Assembly (NCBI RefSeq): GCF_012641745.1
Contig: NZ_WEHZ01000001.1
Location: forward strand, 215,913 to 279,912
Direction of reading: 5' to 3'
Origin: Pseudoalteromonas peptidolytica
GTDB taxonomy: Bacteria > Pseudomonadota > Gammaproteobacteria > Enterobacterales > Alteromonadaceae
DNA: 64,000 nt
Shown here: one piece after another, positions 55,031 through 64,000 of the stretch
Layout: the number at the start of each line of letters is the position of its first letter
Numbering within the stretch: position 1 is the first letter of the stretch
Translations under genes and position numbers: made by a program
Notes under the pieces: generated by a model
The model's database searches: none
What the model was told of the DNA's origin: nothing
The model's input: only the letters and a program-made list of their open reading frames with translations

Positions 55031-56572
55031 ATGGATGATTTTTTGTTTTCAGATGAACCCGCTGATGTAGTAGAACCCGAAAAGGTTGGTGCTTGGAAGG
55101 TCATTATTGTTGATGATGAACCTGAAGTTCATGCGGTGACTAAGTTGGCGCTCAGTGACTTTGAGTTTCAGAATAAACGGCTCGAGTTTATTAGTGCCTA
55201 TTCCGGCGAGGAAGCAAAAAAGGTTGTGGATAGTCACCCTGATGCAGCGGTTGTACTGCTTGATGTGGTGATGGAAAGCGATGATGCCGGCTTACAAGTT
55301 GCTAAGTACATTCGTGAAGTAGCCAAGAACAACCACATCCGTATCATTCTAAGAACGGGGCAGCCTGGCCAAGCGCCAGAGCGCCAAGTGATTGTCAACT
55401 ATGATATTAATGACTACAAGTCAAAAACTGAACTGACAGCGCAAAAGCTTTTTACCGTCGTGATGTCGAGTTTGCGTTCGTATCGAGATATTCTGGCTAT
55501 TGACCAATCTAGACAGGGGCTGGAAAAAATTATTAAAGCATCTCGAGATATTTTCGCGACACATTCAATCGAGAGCTTTATAGAAGGAGTGCTTCAGCAG
55601 TTGACGTCGCTCCTTGGCACTGTTGATCAGGCAATGTATGCAACTTCCCTTGCAGCAGGTAAAGAAGCTGGACAAAGCAATGACCAGTTAGTGGTGTTTG
55701 CAGGGCGCGGTGAGTTTGAAAGCAGCGAGGGTAAACCTATCGCTGAAGTGCTAAGCAGTGACCAAATGGATGCTTGCCTAAAAGCGCTTCAAGAAAAAGA
55801 TATTGTTTATAAAGATAATTATCTATTTGCGTATTGTTCTAGCGATTATAACCACGCTTCGATGCTGTTTGTGTCTGGGATCCCTGAGTTTTTAACTGAA
55901 ACGCAAAGACACCTGATTGATATTTTTGCGCAGAATATGCAGTTAGCATACGAAAACGTGCAGCTTCAAGCTGAAATAGAAGATACCCAGCAAGAATTAG
56001 TGATCCGCTTGAGCGAAGCGTTGGAGTTACACTCAACAAACACAGGAAATCATGTGAAAAGGGTGGCTTATCTGTGTCATGCCTTAGCTAAGGAGATAGG
56101 TTTGTCCGACAAAGAGGCAGAGCTTGTCAAAATGGCATCACCTCTACACGATGTTGGCAAGGTGGGGATCCCAGATGCCATTTTAAACAAACCGAGTAAG
56201 CTCACAGATGAAGAATGGAAAGTAATGCAGACCCACACTGAAAAAGGGTTTGAATTACTCAAAGACTCACGCCGAGAAATTGTCAGTGCTGGCGCGTTGA
56301 TAGCCAGAGATCACCATGAAAAATGGGATGGTAGTGGCTACCCTAAAGGGAAAAAAGGTGATGAGATCCACCTTTACGGCAGGATTGTAGCGCTGGCAGA
56401 TGTATATGACGCACTACGTCACAAGCGTTGTTATAAAGAAGCATGGAGCAAAGAAGACGCACAGCGCGAAATTACCGCACAAAGAGGTAAACACTTCGAT
56501 CCGACACTCGTAGATGTATTCAATCGCTGTATAAATGAGTTAGAATCAATCTTACAACGATTCCCTGACTAG
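55031..56572 (+). CDS. Response regulator with REC, DUF3369 and HD-GYP domains
   Basis: A 513-residue cytoplasmic regulator. Residues about 20-150 are a receiver domain with phospho-Asp in VVLLDVVMES and an IIVDDEPEVH acidic pocket. About 170-320 is a DUF3369 sensor-like region. About 325-510 is an HD-GYP domain with HDVGKVGIPD (HD), DHHEKWDGSGYPKG (HH and the GYP loop) and ALADVYDAL. It should hydrolyse c-di-GMP when phosphorylated. No kinase lies beside it. It interrupts the prmC-sirB2 order of E. coli. Confidence 0.92.
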   Translation: MDDFLFSDEPADVVEPEKVGAWKVIIVDDEPEVHAVTKLALSDFEFQNKRLEFISAYSGEEAKKVVDSHPDAAVVLLDVVMESDDAGLQVAKYIREVAKNNHIRIILRTGQPGQAPERQVIVNYDINDYKSKTELTAQKLFTVVMSSLRSYRDILAIDQSRQGLEKIIKASRDIFATHSIESFIEGVLQQLTSLLGTVDQAMYATSLAAGKEAGQSNDQLVVFAGRGEFESSEGKPIAEVLSSDQMDACLKALQEKDIVYKDNYLFAYCSSDYNHASMLFVSGIPEFLTETQRHLIDIFAQNMQLAYENVQLQAEIEDTQQELVIRLSEALELHSTNTGNHVKRVAYLCHALAKEIGLSDKEAELVKMASPLHDVGKVGIPDAILNKPSKLTDEEWKVMQTHTEKGFELLKDSRREIVSAGALIARDHHEKWDGSGYPKGKKGDEIHLYGRIVALADVYDALRHKRCYKEAWSKEDAQREITAQRGKHFDPTLVDVFNRCINELESILQRFPD

Positions 56573-56580
56573 AGATTTTT

Positions 56581-56955
56581 ATGGATTATATGGCGTTAAA
56601 ACACACGCATTTATTGTTTGTGGTATTGAGTATTGTGCTGTTTTACACCCGTGCATTTTCACGCTTGGGCTCTGGCAAGTTAGCAGCAAATAAAGGCGTG
56701 TTCATTACCAGTCACAGTGTTGATACTTTATTGCTGATCACTGCTGTTGTTCTAGCTGTGACTGCAGGGTTGAGTCCGGGGCAGCAGCCTTGGTTGTTAC
56801 AAAAAATTATATTAGTGTTTGGTTACATAGCGCTTGGTTTTGTGATTGCAAAAGCAGGCGCTAAGAAAATAAAAATAATAGCCCTTGGTACAGCAACGCT
56901 TGTATTGCTGGCAATCGCACACTTGGCTGTTAGCAAGCAAAGCTTGCTTTTTTAA
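56581..56955 (+). CDS. sirB2: SirB2 family membrane protein
   Basis: 124 residues with four hydrophobic segments and the family opening YMALKHTHLLFVVLSIVLFYTR. Function unknown; conserved between prmC and sirB1 across gammaproteobacteria. A stem-loop with a T run overlaps its final codons. Confidence 0.9.
   Translation: MDYMALKHTHLLFVVLSIVLFYTRAFSRLGSGKLAANKGVFITSHSVDTLLLITAVVLAVTAGLSPGQQPWLLQKIILVFGYIALGFVIAKAGAKKIKIIALGTATLVLLAIAHLAVSKQSLLF
56932..56953 (+). terminator. Terminator overlapping the end of sirB2
   Basis: AGCAAG-caaag-CTTGCT followed by TTTTT lies within the last codons of sirB2, so the hairpin is coding and terminating at once. The next gene begins 97 bases later. Confidence 0.6.
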
Positions 56956-57051
56956 CTGACATCATAGCGCTTCTATAGCACCTCTGTAATTAACCGAGAT
57001 TCGGTTTAATTAGTTCGCGACTAGGATTACTTTTTTACGACTTTTGGCAAT

Positions 57052-57942
57052 ATGACAAAAAGTGGTAAACTAGTCGCTCTTAATAAAAGCATTCAAGAGA
57101 AACTGAATTCTATGAAGAATGATATCTGGTTAGATGAGAATGACTTATCTCTCGATGACAATTCAGATGCATTTTCCTACCCACCCTTGATCCGTTGTAT
57201 CAAGGCTGAGCAAAGTTGGGATGCACAAGCTGATACCAATGAAACGTTATGTCAGTTAGCTGAACTTGAATTTGCCGTGGATGAGATCCGCCAAAAACAA
57301 AAAAACCAGCATAAGTGTTTAGATGGCGTTTTAGATGCTTTTTATACTCAATGGTTATTTAGTGGCAGTAGTCAAGACGTTCCTGAGTACAAACTCAACA
57401 GCGTATGTTATGCACTTTCAATGCGCAGCGGCACCAATACTGCACTAGGACTTATCTTAGTTCACTTACTTGAACGCGCAAAACTCAATGCGAGCTTGGC
57501 CTTAAGTCAAGGTGAAATTATTGTTCATGTTGCACTGAGTGAAGAAGAAGGATATGTCGTTGAACCAAGCTCTGGTCATCAAACTTGGTATATTATGCCG
57601 GAGAATGAAAATAAAAAAGACCAAGAGCAAGATCAAGAACCAATGGAGCTGATTTTCAACGAAGAATCCGTAAAGCTATACCTATCTCAGCAAAAATGGG
57701 CCTTTATTGCAGTAGAAAAGTTTGGTCATGCGTTGAGTTGTGTTGAACAACTAATGGATATATTAGGCGATGATCCTTATGAACGCCGTGATAGAGGTTA
57801 TTTGTTGAATCAATTAAATTGCCCAAAAATGGCAAAGGATGATTTGCAATTTTTTATTGATGAATGTCCTGACGATCCGACTATTGAAGTGATCCAACAC
57901 CAAATAAAAGAGTTGGCCGATCATAACAATATTCTGCATTAA
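57052..57942 (+). CDS. sirB1: SirB1 family protein (transglutaminase-like/TPR)
   Basis: 296 residues. The N-terminal two-thirds is a transglutaminase-like domain (SVCYALSMRSGTNTALGLILVHLLERAKL), the end a short TPR-like region (DPYERRDRGYLLNQL). Family position next to sirB2 and kdsA is conserved; the activity is not known. Confidence 0.88.
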   Translation: MTKSGKLVALNKSIQEKLNSMKNDIWLDENDLSLDDNSDAFSYPPLIRCIKAEQSWDAQADTNETLCQLAELEFAVDEIRQKQKNQHKCLDGVLDAFYTQWLFSGSSQDVPEYKLNSVCYALSMRSGTNTALGLILVHLLERAKLNASLALSQGEIIVHVALSEEEGYVVEPSSGHQTWYIMPENENKKDQEQDQEPMELIFNEESVKLYLSQQKWAFIAVEKFGHALSCVEQLMDILGDDPYERRDRGYLLNQLNCPKMAKDDLQFFIDECPDDPTIEVIQHQIKELADHNNILH

Positions 57943-57977
57943 AAATAGTGTCATAAAAATAATAACAGCGAGGAGTT

Positions 57978-59228
57978 ATGGAGCAAAGTACTGCGCTTGT
58001 TACAAATAATGCGGTCATTATGGGACTGTTGGCCGTAATCCTAGGCTTCGTTTTTTACACCTCTAGCCAAAAGAGTGGCTTTTGGGCGAAGTTTTACAAG
58101 TATATTCCCGCGCTATTAATGTGTTATTTCTTACCGTCATTGCTCAACACATTTGGTATCGTTGATGGTAATAACAATGATGTATATACCGTTGCAAAGT
58201 ATTATTTGCTCCCAGCTTGTCTAGTTTTGCTCACCTTAAGCATTGATCTTAAGTCTATCGCTGGGTTAGGCAAAAAGGCAATTATCATGTTCTTGACGGG
58301 AACGGTGGGTGTTGTGATTGGTGGTCCAATTGCGCTTTTACTTACAGCTACTTTTATGCCAGAACTACTCGGTGTAACTGGTCCAGAAGCCGTATGGCGC
58401 GGTATGGCTGCGCTTGCAGGAAGCTGGATTGGTGGTGGTGCCAATATGGTGGCTATGAAAGAGATTTATGGTGCAGGTGGAGAAATCTTCACCATCATGG
58501 TAACGGTTGATATTGTTGTCGCAAACCTGTGGATGGCGTGCTTGCTCTATATGGCGGCGCGAAATAAAGAAATTGACGCTAAAACGGGTGCAGATACCTC
58601 CTCAATCAACCGACTGATTGACAAAGTCCAGGCGTTTGAGGCTGAGCACGCAAGACGTCCAGAGTTAAAAGACTTTATGATCCTTGTTGGGTTTGCCTTT
58701 GGCGCTACGGGGTTAGCGCACTTTGCTGCTGATTTACTTGTGCCATTTTTCAGCGCTAACTATCCAGAGCTAAAGAAATTTTCACTTCACAGCAAGCTTT
58801 TTTGGATCATTGTATTAGTGACAACGATTGGGTTGGCGTTATCGTTCACCAAAGCTCGCCAGTATGAAGCGGTTGGCGCGTCAAAAATAGGCTCAAGCTT
58901 TTTGTACATACTCGTTGCCACGATAGGCTTACACATGGATATTACCAAGATTGTGGAAGCGCCCAAGTATGTTGTTATTGGTGTTATTTGGATGGCGGTG
59001 CACGTCGGACTATTATTTATTGTAGCTAAAATTATTAAAGCTCCAGTGTTTTATATTGCTGTTGGCAGTAAAGCAAACATTGGCGGTGCAGCATCAGCCC
59101 CAGTAGTTGCTTCGGCATTTCATCCCGCGCTTGCGCCGGTTGGGGTGTTATTAGCGGTACTTGGCTATGCGCTTGGTACATATATGGCTTGGTTATGCGG
59201 ACAATTGCTTCGCGTGATTGGTAGCTAA
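57978..59228 (+). CDS. DUF819 family membrane protein
   Basis: A 416-residue polytopic protein (about ten helices) with the DUF819 signatures GSWIGGGANMVAMKEIYG and KANIGGAASAPVVASAFHPALAPVGVL. Members are presumed transporters of unknown substrate. A GAGGAG ribosome-binding site precedes the ATG. It sits between sirB1 and kdsA, an insertion relative to E. coli, and ends 10 bases before kdsA. Confidence 0.88.
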   Translation: MEQSTALVTNNAVIMGLLAVILGFVFYTSSQKSGFWAKFYKYIPALLMCYFLPSLLNTFGIVDGNNNDVYTVAKYYLLPACLVLLTLSIDLKSIAGLGKKAIIMFLTGTVGVVIGGPIALLLTATFMPELLGVTGPEAVWRGMAALAGSWIGGGANMVAMKEIYGAGGEIFTIMVTVDIVVANLWMACLLYMAARNKEIDAKTGADTSSINRLIDKVQAFEAEHARRPELKDFMILVGFAFGATGLAHFAADLLVPFFSANYPELKKFSLHSKLFWIIVLVTTIGLALSFTKARQYEAVGASKIGSSFLYILVATIGLHMDITKIVEAPKYVVIGVIWMAVHVGLLFIVAKIIKAPVFYIAVGSKANIGGAASAPVVASAFHPALAPVGVLLAVLGYALGTYMAWLCGQLLRVIGS

Positions 59229-59235
59229 AGGATAA

Positions 59236-60093
<858 letters not shown>

Positions 60094-60100
60094 TCTATAG

Positions 60101-60164
60101 CCAAGCAATCTTGTGTGACTTGATTGCTTGGGTATATTAATTGCCCGCGTATTGCGGGTTTTTT
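60101..60164 (+). terminator. Double hairpin terminator after kdsA
   Basis: CCAAGCAATC (60101-60110) pairs with GATTGCTTGG (60122-60131). It is followed by CCCGC-gtatt-GCGGG-TTTTTT (60144-60164), a standard intrinsic terminator 15 bases before the next start. Confidence 0.85.
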
Positions 60165-60178
60165 ATAGGCATGAATAA

Positions 60179-61084
60179 ATGTCACGACGAGTTCCACCAT
60201 TAAACGCATTAAAGGCCTTTGAAGCGGCGGCACGGCATCTGAGCTTTACCAAAGCAGCAGAGGAGCTGTATGTCACGCAGGCAGCAGTTAGTCATCAAAT
60301 TAAAATCTTAGAAGAACATCTTGGGCTAAAGTTGTTTTTACGCAAAAACCGCTCGCTGCTGTTAACCGAGGAAGGGCAGGGCTATTACCTCGATATAAAA
60401 GATATTTTTTCACAGTTAATTGATGCGACTGAAAAGCTGCTGGCACGAGGTGCAAAAGGCTCGCTGACGGTAAGTCTAACGCCGAGCTTTGCGATTCAAT
60501 GGTTGGTGCCAAGGCTCAGTAACTTTAATGAATTGCACCCGGAAATTGATGTACGGATAAAAGCTCAGGACCATGATGACAATTCATTAACCGACGATGT
60601 AGATGTGGCGATTTACTATGGCCGTGGCAACTGGAATGGGGTGCAAACCCATAAATTACATACTGAGTATTTAGTACCGTTATGTAGTCCATTTTTATTA
60701 ACGGGTCCAAAGCCGTTAAATCAGCCAAGCGACCTCGCGCAACATACTTTATTGCATGATACTACTCGGCGAGCTTGGAAGGCATGGATGAAAACCGCGG
60801 GAGTCAGAAACGTTGCGGTCAATACCGGGCCTATCTTCAGTCACTCTTCTATGGTATTACAGGCGGCAATTCACGGCCAAGGTGTGGCGCTGGGCAATAG
60901 CGTACTGGCAAGGCCGGATATTGATGCGGGTCGACTGGTTATTCCATTTAGTCATCACCTTGAAAGTAAGAACGCCTACTACTTAGTATTTAGAGAGTCG
61001 CAATCGGAACTGGGTAAAATTGTCTCATTCAAAGAATGGATGCTCGGTATGGTAGAACACGAACAAGAGTTAAATAGTTTATGA
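60179..61084 (+). CDS. LysR family regulator, GcvA-like
   Basis: A 301-residue LysR regulator: N-terminal winged helix PPLNALKAFEAAARHLSFTKAA and VTQAAVSHQIKILEEHLGLKLF, then a substrate-binding domain. The N-terminal wording is that of GcvA, which controls glycine cleavage, but many GcvA-like paralogues control other genes and no gcv gene is nearby. It overlaps the following hydrolase by ATGA, so they are probably co-transcribed. Confidence 0.88.
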   Translation: MSRRVPPLNALKAFEAAARHLSFTKAAEELYVTQAAVSHQIKILEEHLGLKLFLRKNRSLLLTEEGQGYYLDIKDIFSQLIDATEKLLARGAKGSLTVSLTPSFAIQWLVPRLSNFNELHPEIDVRIKAQDHDDNSLTDDVDVAIYYGRGNWNGVQTHKLHTEYLVPLCSPFLLTGPKPLNQPSDLAQHTLLHDTTRRAWKAWMKTAGVRNVAVNTGPIFSHSSMVLQAAIHGQGVALGNSVLARPDIDAGRLVIPFSHHLESKNAYYLVFRESQSELGKIVSFKEWMLGMVEHEQELNSL

Positions 61085-61719
61085 GCACAGTAAATATTGA
61101 ATGGCACTATGCAGAAAACCCAGTTGCACAATTTATTTTTGCCCACGGTGCTGGCGCTGGCAGTGACAGTGACTTTATGCAAGAAATGGCTAAGTTACTA
61201 GCTGCAGCGGGGGTTCAAGTGGGCTTGTTTGACTTTGAATATATGCAGCAAGCAAAACGCGAAGGAAAAAAACGTCCGCCTGAACGCGCTCCAAAATTAC
61301 TCGCTTACTTTGAGCAAGTCTTAGCGGCGGTCGAGCCTGATTTACCGCTCTTTATTGGTGGTAAATCGATGGGGGGGCGCATGGCTTCGATGTTGGCCTG
61401 CGAGACATCAGTAAATCTTCAAGGTGTTTTGGCATTTGGTTATCCGTTCCATCCGTCGGGAAAACCTGAAAAACTGAGAGTAGATCACTTTCCTGAGCTA
61501 AACTGCCCAATGCAAATTTTACAAGGTGAGCGAGACACCTTTGGCAACCGCACTGAAGTGGATGCGATGTGCTTCCCAGAACAAATAACAGTAAAGTGGC
61601 TAAAAGATGGCGATCACTCATTAAAGCCGCGTAAAGTAAGCGGTGTTAGCGAGGCTGAAAGTCGTGTCAATGCAGCAGCAATTGCTGCTAGCTTTATCAA
61701 GGAGCACTGTCATGGCTAA
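61081..61719 (+). CDS. Alpha/beta hydrolase, KANL3/Tex30 family
   Basis: 212 residues. The oxyanion region is FAHGAGAGSDSDFM, the nucleophile elbow GGKSMGG and the C-terminal His is in GDHSLKP. This matches the dienelactone-hydrolase-like KANL3/Tex30 family of unknown substrate. It overlaps the LysR gene upstream by 4 bases and the DUF423 gene downstream by 8 bases. Confidence 0.88.
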   Translation: MSTVNIEWHYAENPVAQFIFAHGAGAGSDSDFMQEMAKLLAAAGVQVGLFDFEYMQQAKREGKKRPPERAPKLLAYFEQVLAAVEPDLPLFIGGKSMGGRMASMLACETSVNLQGVLAFGYPFHPSGKPEKLRVDHFPELNCPMQILQGERDTFGNRTEVDAMCFPEQITVKWLKDGDHSLKPRKVSGVSEAESRVNAAAIAASFIKEHCHG

Positions 61720-62080
61720 ACTGTATCTCATCGTGGGTAGTGTATTTTGTTTGCTGTCTGTGGCGCTTGGAGCTTTTGCTGCACATGGTTTAAAAGGCCG
61801 TCTAAGCGAGTATGCGATTGGCATTTTTAATACTGCTGCACAGTACCAAATGACCCATGGCCTTGCCATTATCGCGACTGCATTTTTAATCAAATGGGGA
61901 CTGAAAGTGCAGCTCGCAGGTGGCTTTTTTATCGCTGGCGTATTGCTGTTTAGTGGCAGTCTATACTTACTGGCGTTAACGAATATGAAGTGGCTGGGCC
62001 CTATTACGCCGATTGGCGGCAGCTGTTTTTTGATAGCTTGGATCTTATTGATTATTCAAGCTGCTAAATCTTCCTTTTAA
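61712..62080 (+). CDS. DUF423 family membrane protein (YgdD-like)
   Basis: 122 residues from the ATG at 61712, which has AAGGAG 8 bases upstream; the frame is open earlier but inside the hydrolase gene. Four membrane helices with GSVFCLLSVALGAFAAHGLKG and TPIGGSCFLIAWILLI are characteristic of DUF423. In E. coli ygdD lies between gcvA and rlmM, the same order as here. Confidence 0.92.
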   Translation: MAKLYLIVGSVFCLLSVALGAFAAHGLKGRLSEYAIGIFNTAAQYQMTHGLAIIATAFLIKWGLKVQLAGGFFIAGVLLFSGSLYLLALTNMKWLGPITPIGGSCFLIAWILLIIQAAKSSF

Positions 62081-62101
62081 TTAAGTCTTACTGAGAATCT
62101 G

Positions 62102-63187
62102 ATGTCGAGTATCGTTATCTATTGTCGTGGTGGTTTTGAAAATGACGCCGCTGCTGAAATTAATCATTATGCTGCAAAGCATGGTATTGCAGGTTATGTA
62201 AAAGCCAAACCTAATACTGCGTATGTAACGTTTGAGTGTTTTTCGCCTAATGATGCTGAGACATTAGCAAAGAAAATAGACTTTAAAAAGCTGGTATTTG
62301 CTAGACAGTGGTTTGTTGGTACTTTACAAACAGATATGCCGATTGAAGATAGAGTCAGTGTGATAAAAGAGGCGGTGCAGGACTTTCCTCTGTGTGGTGA
62401 GCTGCGTGTAGAAACACCGGATACCAATGAGGGCAAAGAACTTTCTAAATTCTGTAAAAAGTTTTCGACGCCTTTATCAAAAACGCTTGAAAAGCAAAAC
62501 AAACTGACTCGTGAGGTAAAGTCTGCCAAACCTGTGTTGCATGTGCTGTTTTTAGCCAATAACACAGCGTATGTGGGTTATTCATTTAGTGATAACAATT
62601 CACCTTTTTTTATGGGGATCCCGCGTCTTAGAATGCCTTCGGATGCGCCAAGCCGCTCTACTCTTAAGTTAGATGAGGCATTTCATGTATTTGTGCCAAA
62701 AGCTCAGCAAGAAACACGTGTGAGATCAGGCATGCGAGCAGTTGACTTGGGGGCGTGTCCAGGTGGTTGGACGTACCAGCTTGTGCGCCGTGGTATGTTT
62801 GTTGCTGCGATTGATAATGGACCCATGAATGAAGACTTGATGGAAACAGGACAAGTGAAACACTTCCGTGAAGATGGGTTTAAGTATCGGCCAGAAAAGC
62901 GCAATATTGATTGGTTGGTTTGCGATATGGTTGAGAAGCCCACCCGAGTCGCAGACTTGATGGTAGATTGGATAGTTAATGCGTTTGCTCGTGAGCTTAT
63001 ATTTAACTTAAAGCTACCAATGAAAAAGCGTTTTGACAGTGTGTATGAATGTCTCACTTTAATTCATGAAGAGCTGCAAAAATACAATGTTGACTACGAA
63101 ATTCAAGCAAAGCATTTATATCACGATCGCGAGGAAGTCACGGTGCACATTAATGTATTGAAAGTACCACAAAACTTGTATAGCTGA
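62102..63187 (+). CDS. rlmM: 23S rRNA (cytidine-2498-2'-O)-methyltransferase
   Basis: 361 residues: N-terminal THUMP-like region, then a Rossmann methyltransferase with DLGACPGGWTYQLVRRGM (SAM binding) and the catalytic KDKE-type residues in DWLVCDMVEKP and NLKLPMKKR. Conserved gcvA-ygdD-rlmM order supports the assignment. A REP array starts about 20 bases after the stop. Confidence 0.95.
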   Translation: MSSIVIYCRGGFENDAAAEINHYAAKHGIAGYVKAKPNTAYVTFECFSPNDAETLAKKIDFKKLVFARQWFVGTLQTDMPIEDRVSVIKEAVQDFPLCGELRVETPDTNEGKELSKFCKKFSTPLSKTLEKQNKLTREVKSAKPVLHVLFLANNTAYVGYSFSDNNSPFFMGIPRLRMPSDAPSRSTLKLDEAFHVFVPKAQQETRVRSGMRAVDLGACPGGWTYQLVRRGMFVAAIDNGPMNEDLMETGQVKHFREDGFKYRPEKRNIDWLVCDMVEKPTRVADLMVDWIVNAFARELIFNLKLPMKKRFDSVYECLTLIHEELQKYNVDYEIQAKHLYHDREEVTVHINVLKVPQNLYS

Positions 63188-63207
63188 TTGGTAGGTGCTT
63201 ATTTGTG

Positions 63208-63832
63208 GTAGGTGCGATTTTACATCTCGAGCACTTTTACAAAATCGCCGTGTAAAACGGCTCCCACCCCAAGTGGTTCGCTGATTTGTGGTAGGAGCGA
63301 TTTTACATCGCGGGTACTTTTACAAGATTGCCTTGCAAAACGGCTCCCACACGAGTGGTTCGCTGATTTGTGGTAGGAGCGATTTTACATCGCGAGATTT
63401 TTACAAGATTGCCTTGCAAAACGGCTCCCACACAGAGTAGCTTATTTGTGGCAGTAGCGATTTTACATCGCGAGATTTTTACAAGATTGCCTTGCAAAAC
63501 GGCTCCCACACAGAGTAGCTTATTTGTGGTAGGAGCGATTTTACATCGCGAGTACTTTTACAAGATTGCCGTGTAAAACGGCTCCCACCCAGAGTAGCTT
63601 ATTTGTGGCAGTAGCGATTTTACATCTCGAGACTTTTACACCATCGCCGTGTAAAACGGCTTCCACACAGAGTAGCTTATTTGTGGTAGGAGCGATTTTA
63701 CATCGCGAGATTTTTATACCATCGCCGTGTAAAACGGCTCCCACACGAGAGGTTCGTTTATTTGTGGTAGGAACGATTTTACATCGCGAGCACTTATACA
63801 AAATCGCCGTGTAAATCGGCTCCCACCCCAGG
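63208..63832. repeat. REP/BIME array 2 (eight about 80-bp units)
   Basis: Forward REPs (GTAGGAGCGATTTTACATCG plus CGA and variants) occur near 63208, 63291, 63373, 63451, 63529, 63608, 63686 and 63766, spaced 78-83 bases. Each is followed by an inverted copy of the same sequence, GTGGGAGCCGTTTTACACGG on the minus strand. Stems GCGAT/ATCGC and GCCGT/ACGGC have changed in pairs. The same family as array 1. Open frames through it are accidents of the period. Confidence 0.9.
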
Positions 63833-63853
63833 GGCGGAGCATACTTTGATTAC

Positions 63854-64000
63854 TTATAAACCAAAGAATACCTGTGCCCTAAATTTGTCGTTCCAGCCAG
63901 CGGTTTTCAATTTGCTGCGTTGACTCGGTAAGCCGCATTCACACTGCTTGAGCATATTCATTACAAAGCGCCTGAATAGGGCCATATTTTCTACCGCACC
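63854..64000 (-). mobile_element. 3' end of an ISAs1-type transposase gene (partial)
   Basis: On the minus strand 48 codons enter from the right edge and end at the TAA at 63856-63854. The residues AVENMALFRRFVMNMLKQ and KLKTAGWNDKFRAQVFFGL match the C-terminal pattern of ISAs1/H-repeat transposases (ENxAxxRRxxxNLLK then KRKxAGWDxxY). It marks an insertion sequence directly beside the REP array. Confidence 0.7.

Noticed and set aside
63303..63814. Long open frames on both strands (68-86 codons) with repeated CKTAPTQSSLFV or CKIAPTTNK-type peptides
   Set aside because: They are translations of the REP array; the period near a multiple of three keeps frames open by chance.

Overview
The window reads as chromosomal DNA of a marine gammaproteobacterium, most likely a Pseudoalteromonas. 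The basis is E. coli/Shewanella-type gene order around lnt-corC-ybeY-ybeZ-miaB-ubiF-tRNA and hemA-prfA-prmC-sirB2-sirB1-kdsA, an AT-rich composition, a large set of Alteromonadales-type proteins (propeller-PAS-EAL sensor, DUF3369/HD-GYP regulator, CstA, AGCS symporter) and strong similarity of the housekeeping proteins to their E. coli counterparts. The genus is an inference; no 16S gene is present.

Layout. 1-15 kb: accessory and metabolic genes (DUF1289, GNAT, a large c-di-GMP phosphodiesterase sensor, a Kv-type channel, a Pat-like protein acetyltransferase, NYN nuclease, Nudix, Tas-type reductase) ending in LexA-controlled dinB. 15-19 kb: CstA-type transporter and an M17 aminopeptidase whose ribosome-binding site lies inside a terminator hairpin. 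19-28 kb: a zinc-limitation block. zur, a dihydroorotase paralogue and the zinc-independent GTP cyclohydrolase folE2 form one operon. It is divergent from a His-rich ZnuD-like TonB receptor, with two identical Zur-box-like 18-mers between them. A third similar box precedes the dcp lipoprotein peptidase, and a PhoX-type (non-zinc) phosphatase homologue follows the receptor. 28-37 kb: ctlX, alanine symporter, small outer-membrane barrel, ygiM/ygiF pair, orphan TPR histidine kinase. 37.5-44.4 kb: lnt, corC, ybeY, ybeZ, miaB operon and a Ubi monooxygenase. 44.7-46.4 kb: an array of 11 intact tRNAs (5 Leu-UAG, 4 Gln-UUG, 2 elongator Met) mixed with six decayed tRNA fragments, behind one promoter with a GC-rich discriminator. 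46.6-51.7 kb: ychF, pth, rplY, prs, ispE, lolB on the minus strand. 51.8-63.2 kb: hemA, prfA, prmC, an HD-GYP regulator, sirB2, sirB1, a DUF819 transporter, kdsA, a gcvA-like regulator, a hydrolase, a DUF423 protein and rlmM. The right edge holds the 3' end of an ISAs1-type transposase.

Repeats. Two REP/BIME arrays (36.8-37.5 and 63.2-63.8 kb) lie between convergent 3' ends. Both alternate direct and inverted copies of one hairpin whose stems show compensatory base changes. A separate roughly 210-bp MITE-like element with ATACCAATT termini occurs at 7.3 and 18.8 kb, in shortened form at 10.3 kb, and is cut by the left edge of the window; it too contains a covarying stem.

Working together: the central theme outside housekeeping is zinc economy (uptake receptor, repressor, replacement enzymes). 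Two c-di-GMP hydrolases (EAL and HD-GYP) and tRNA/translation maintenance (miaB, prfA, prmC, pth, rlmM, tRNA array) are the other recurrent functions.
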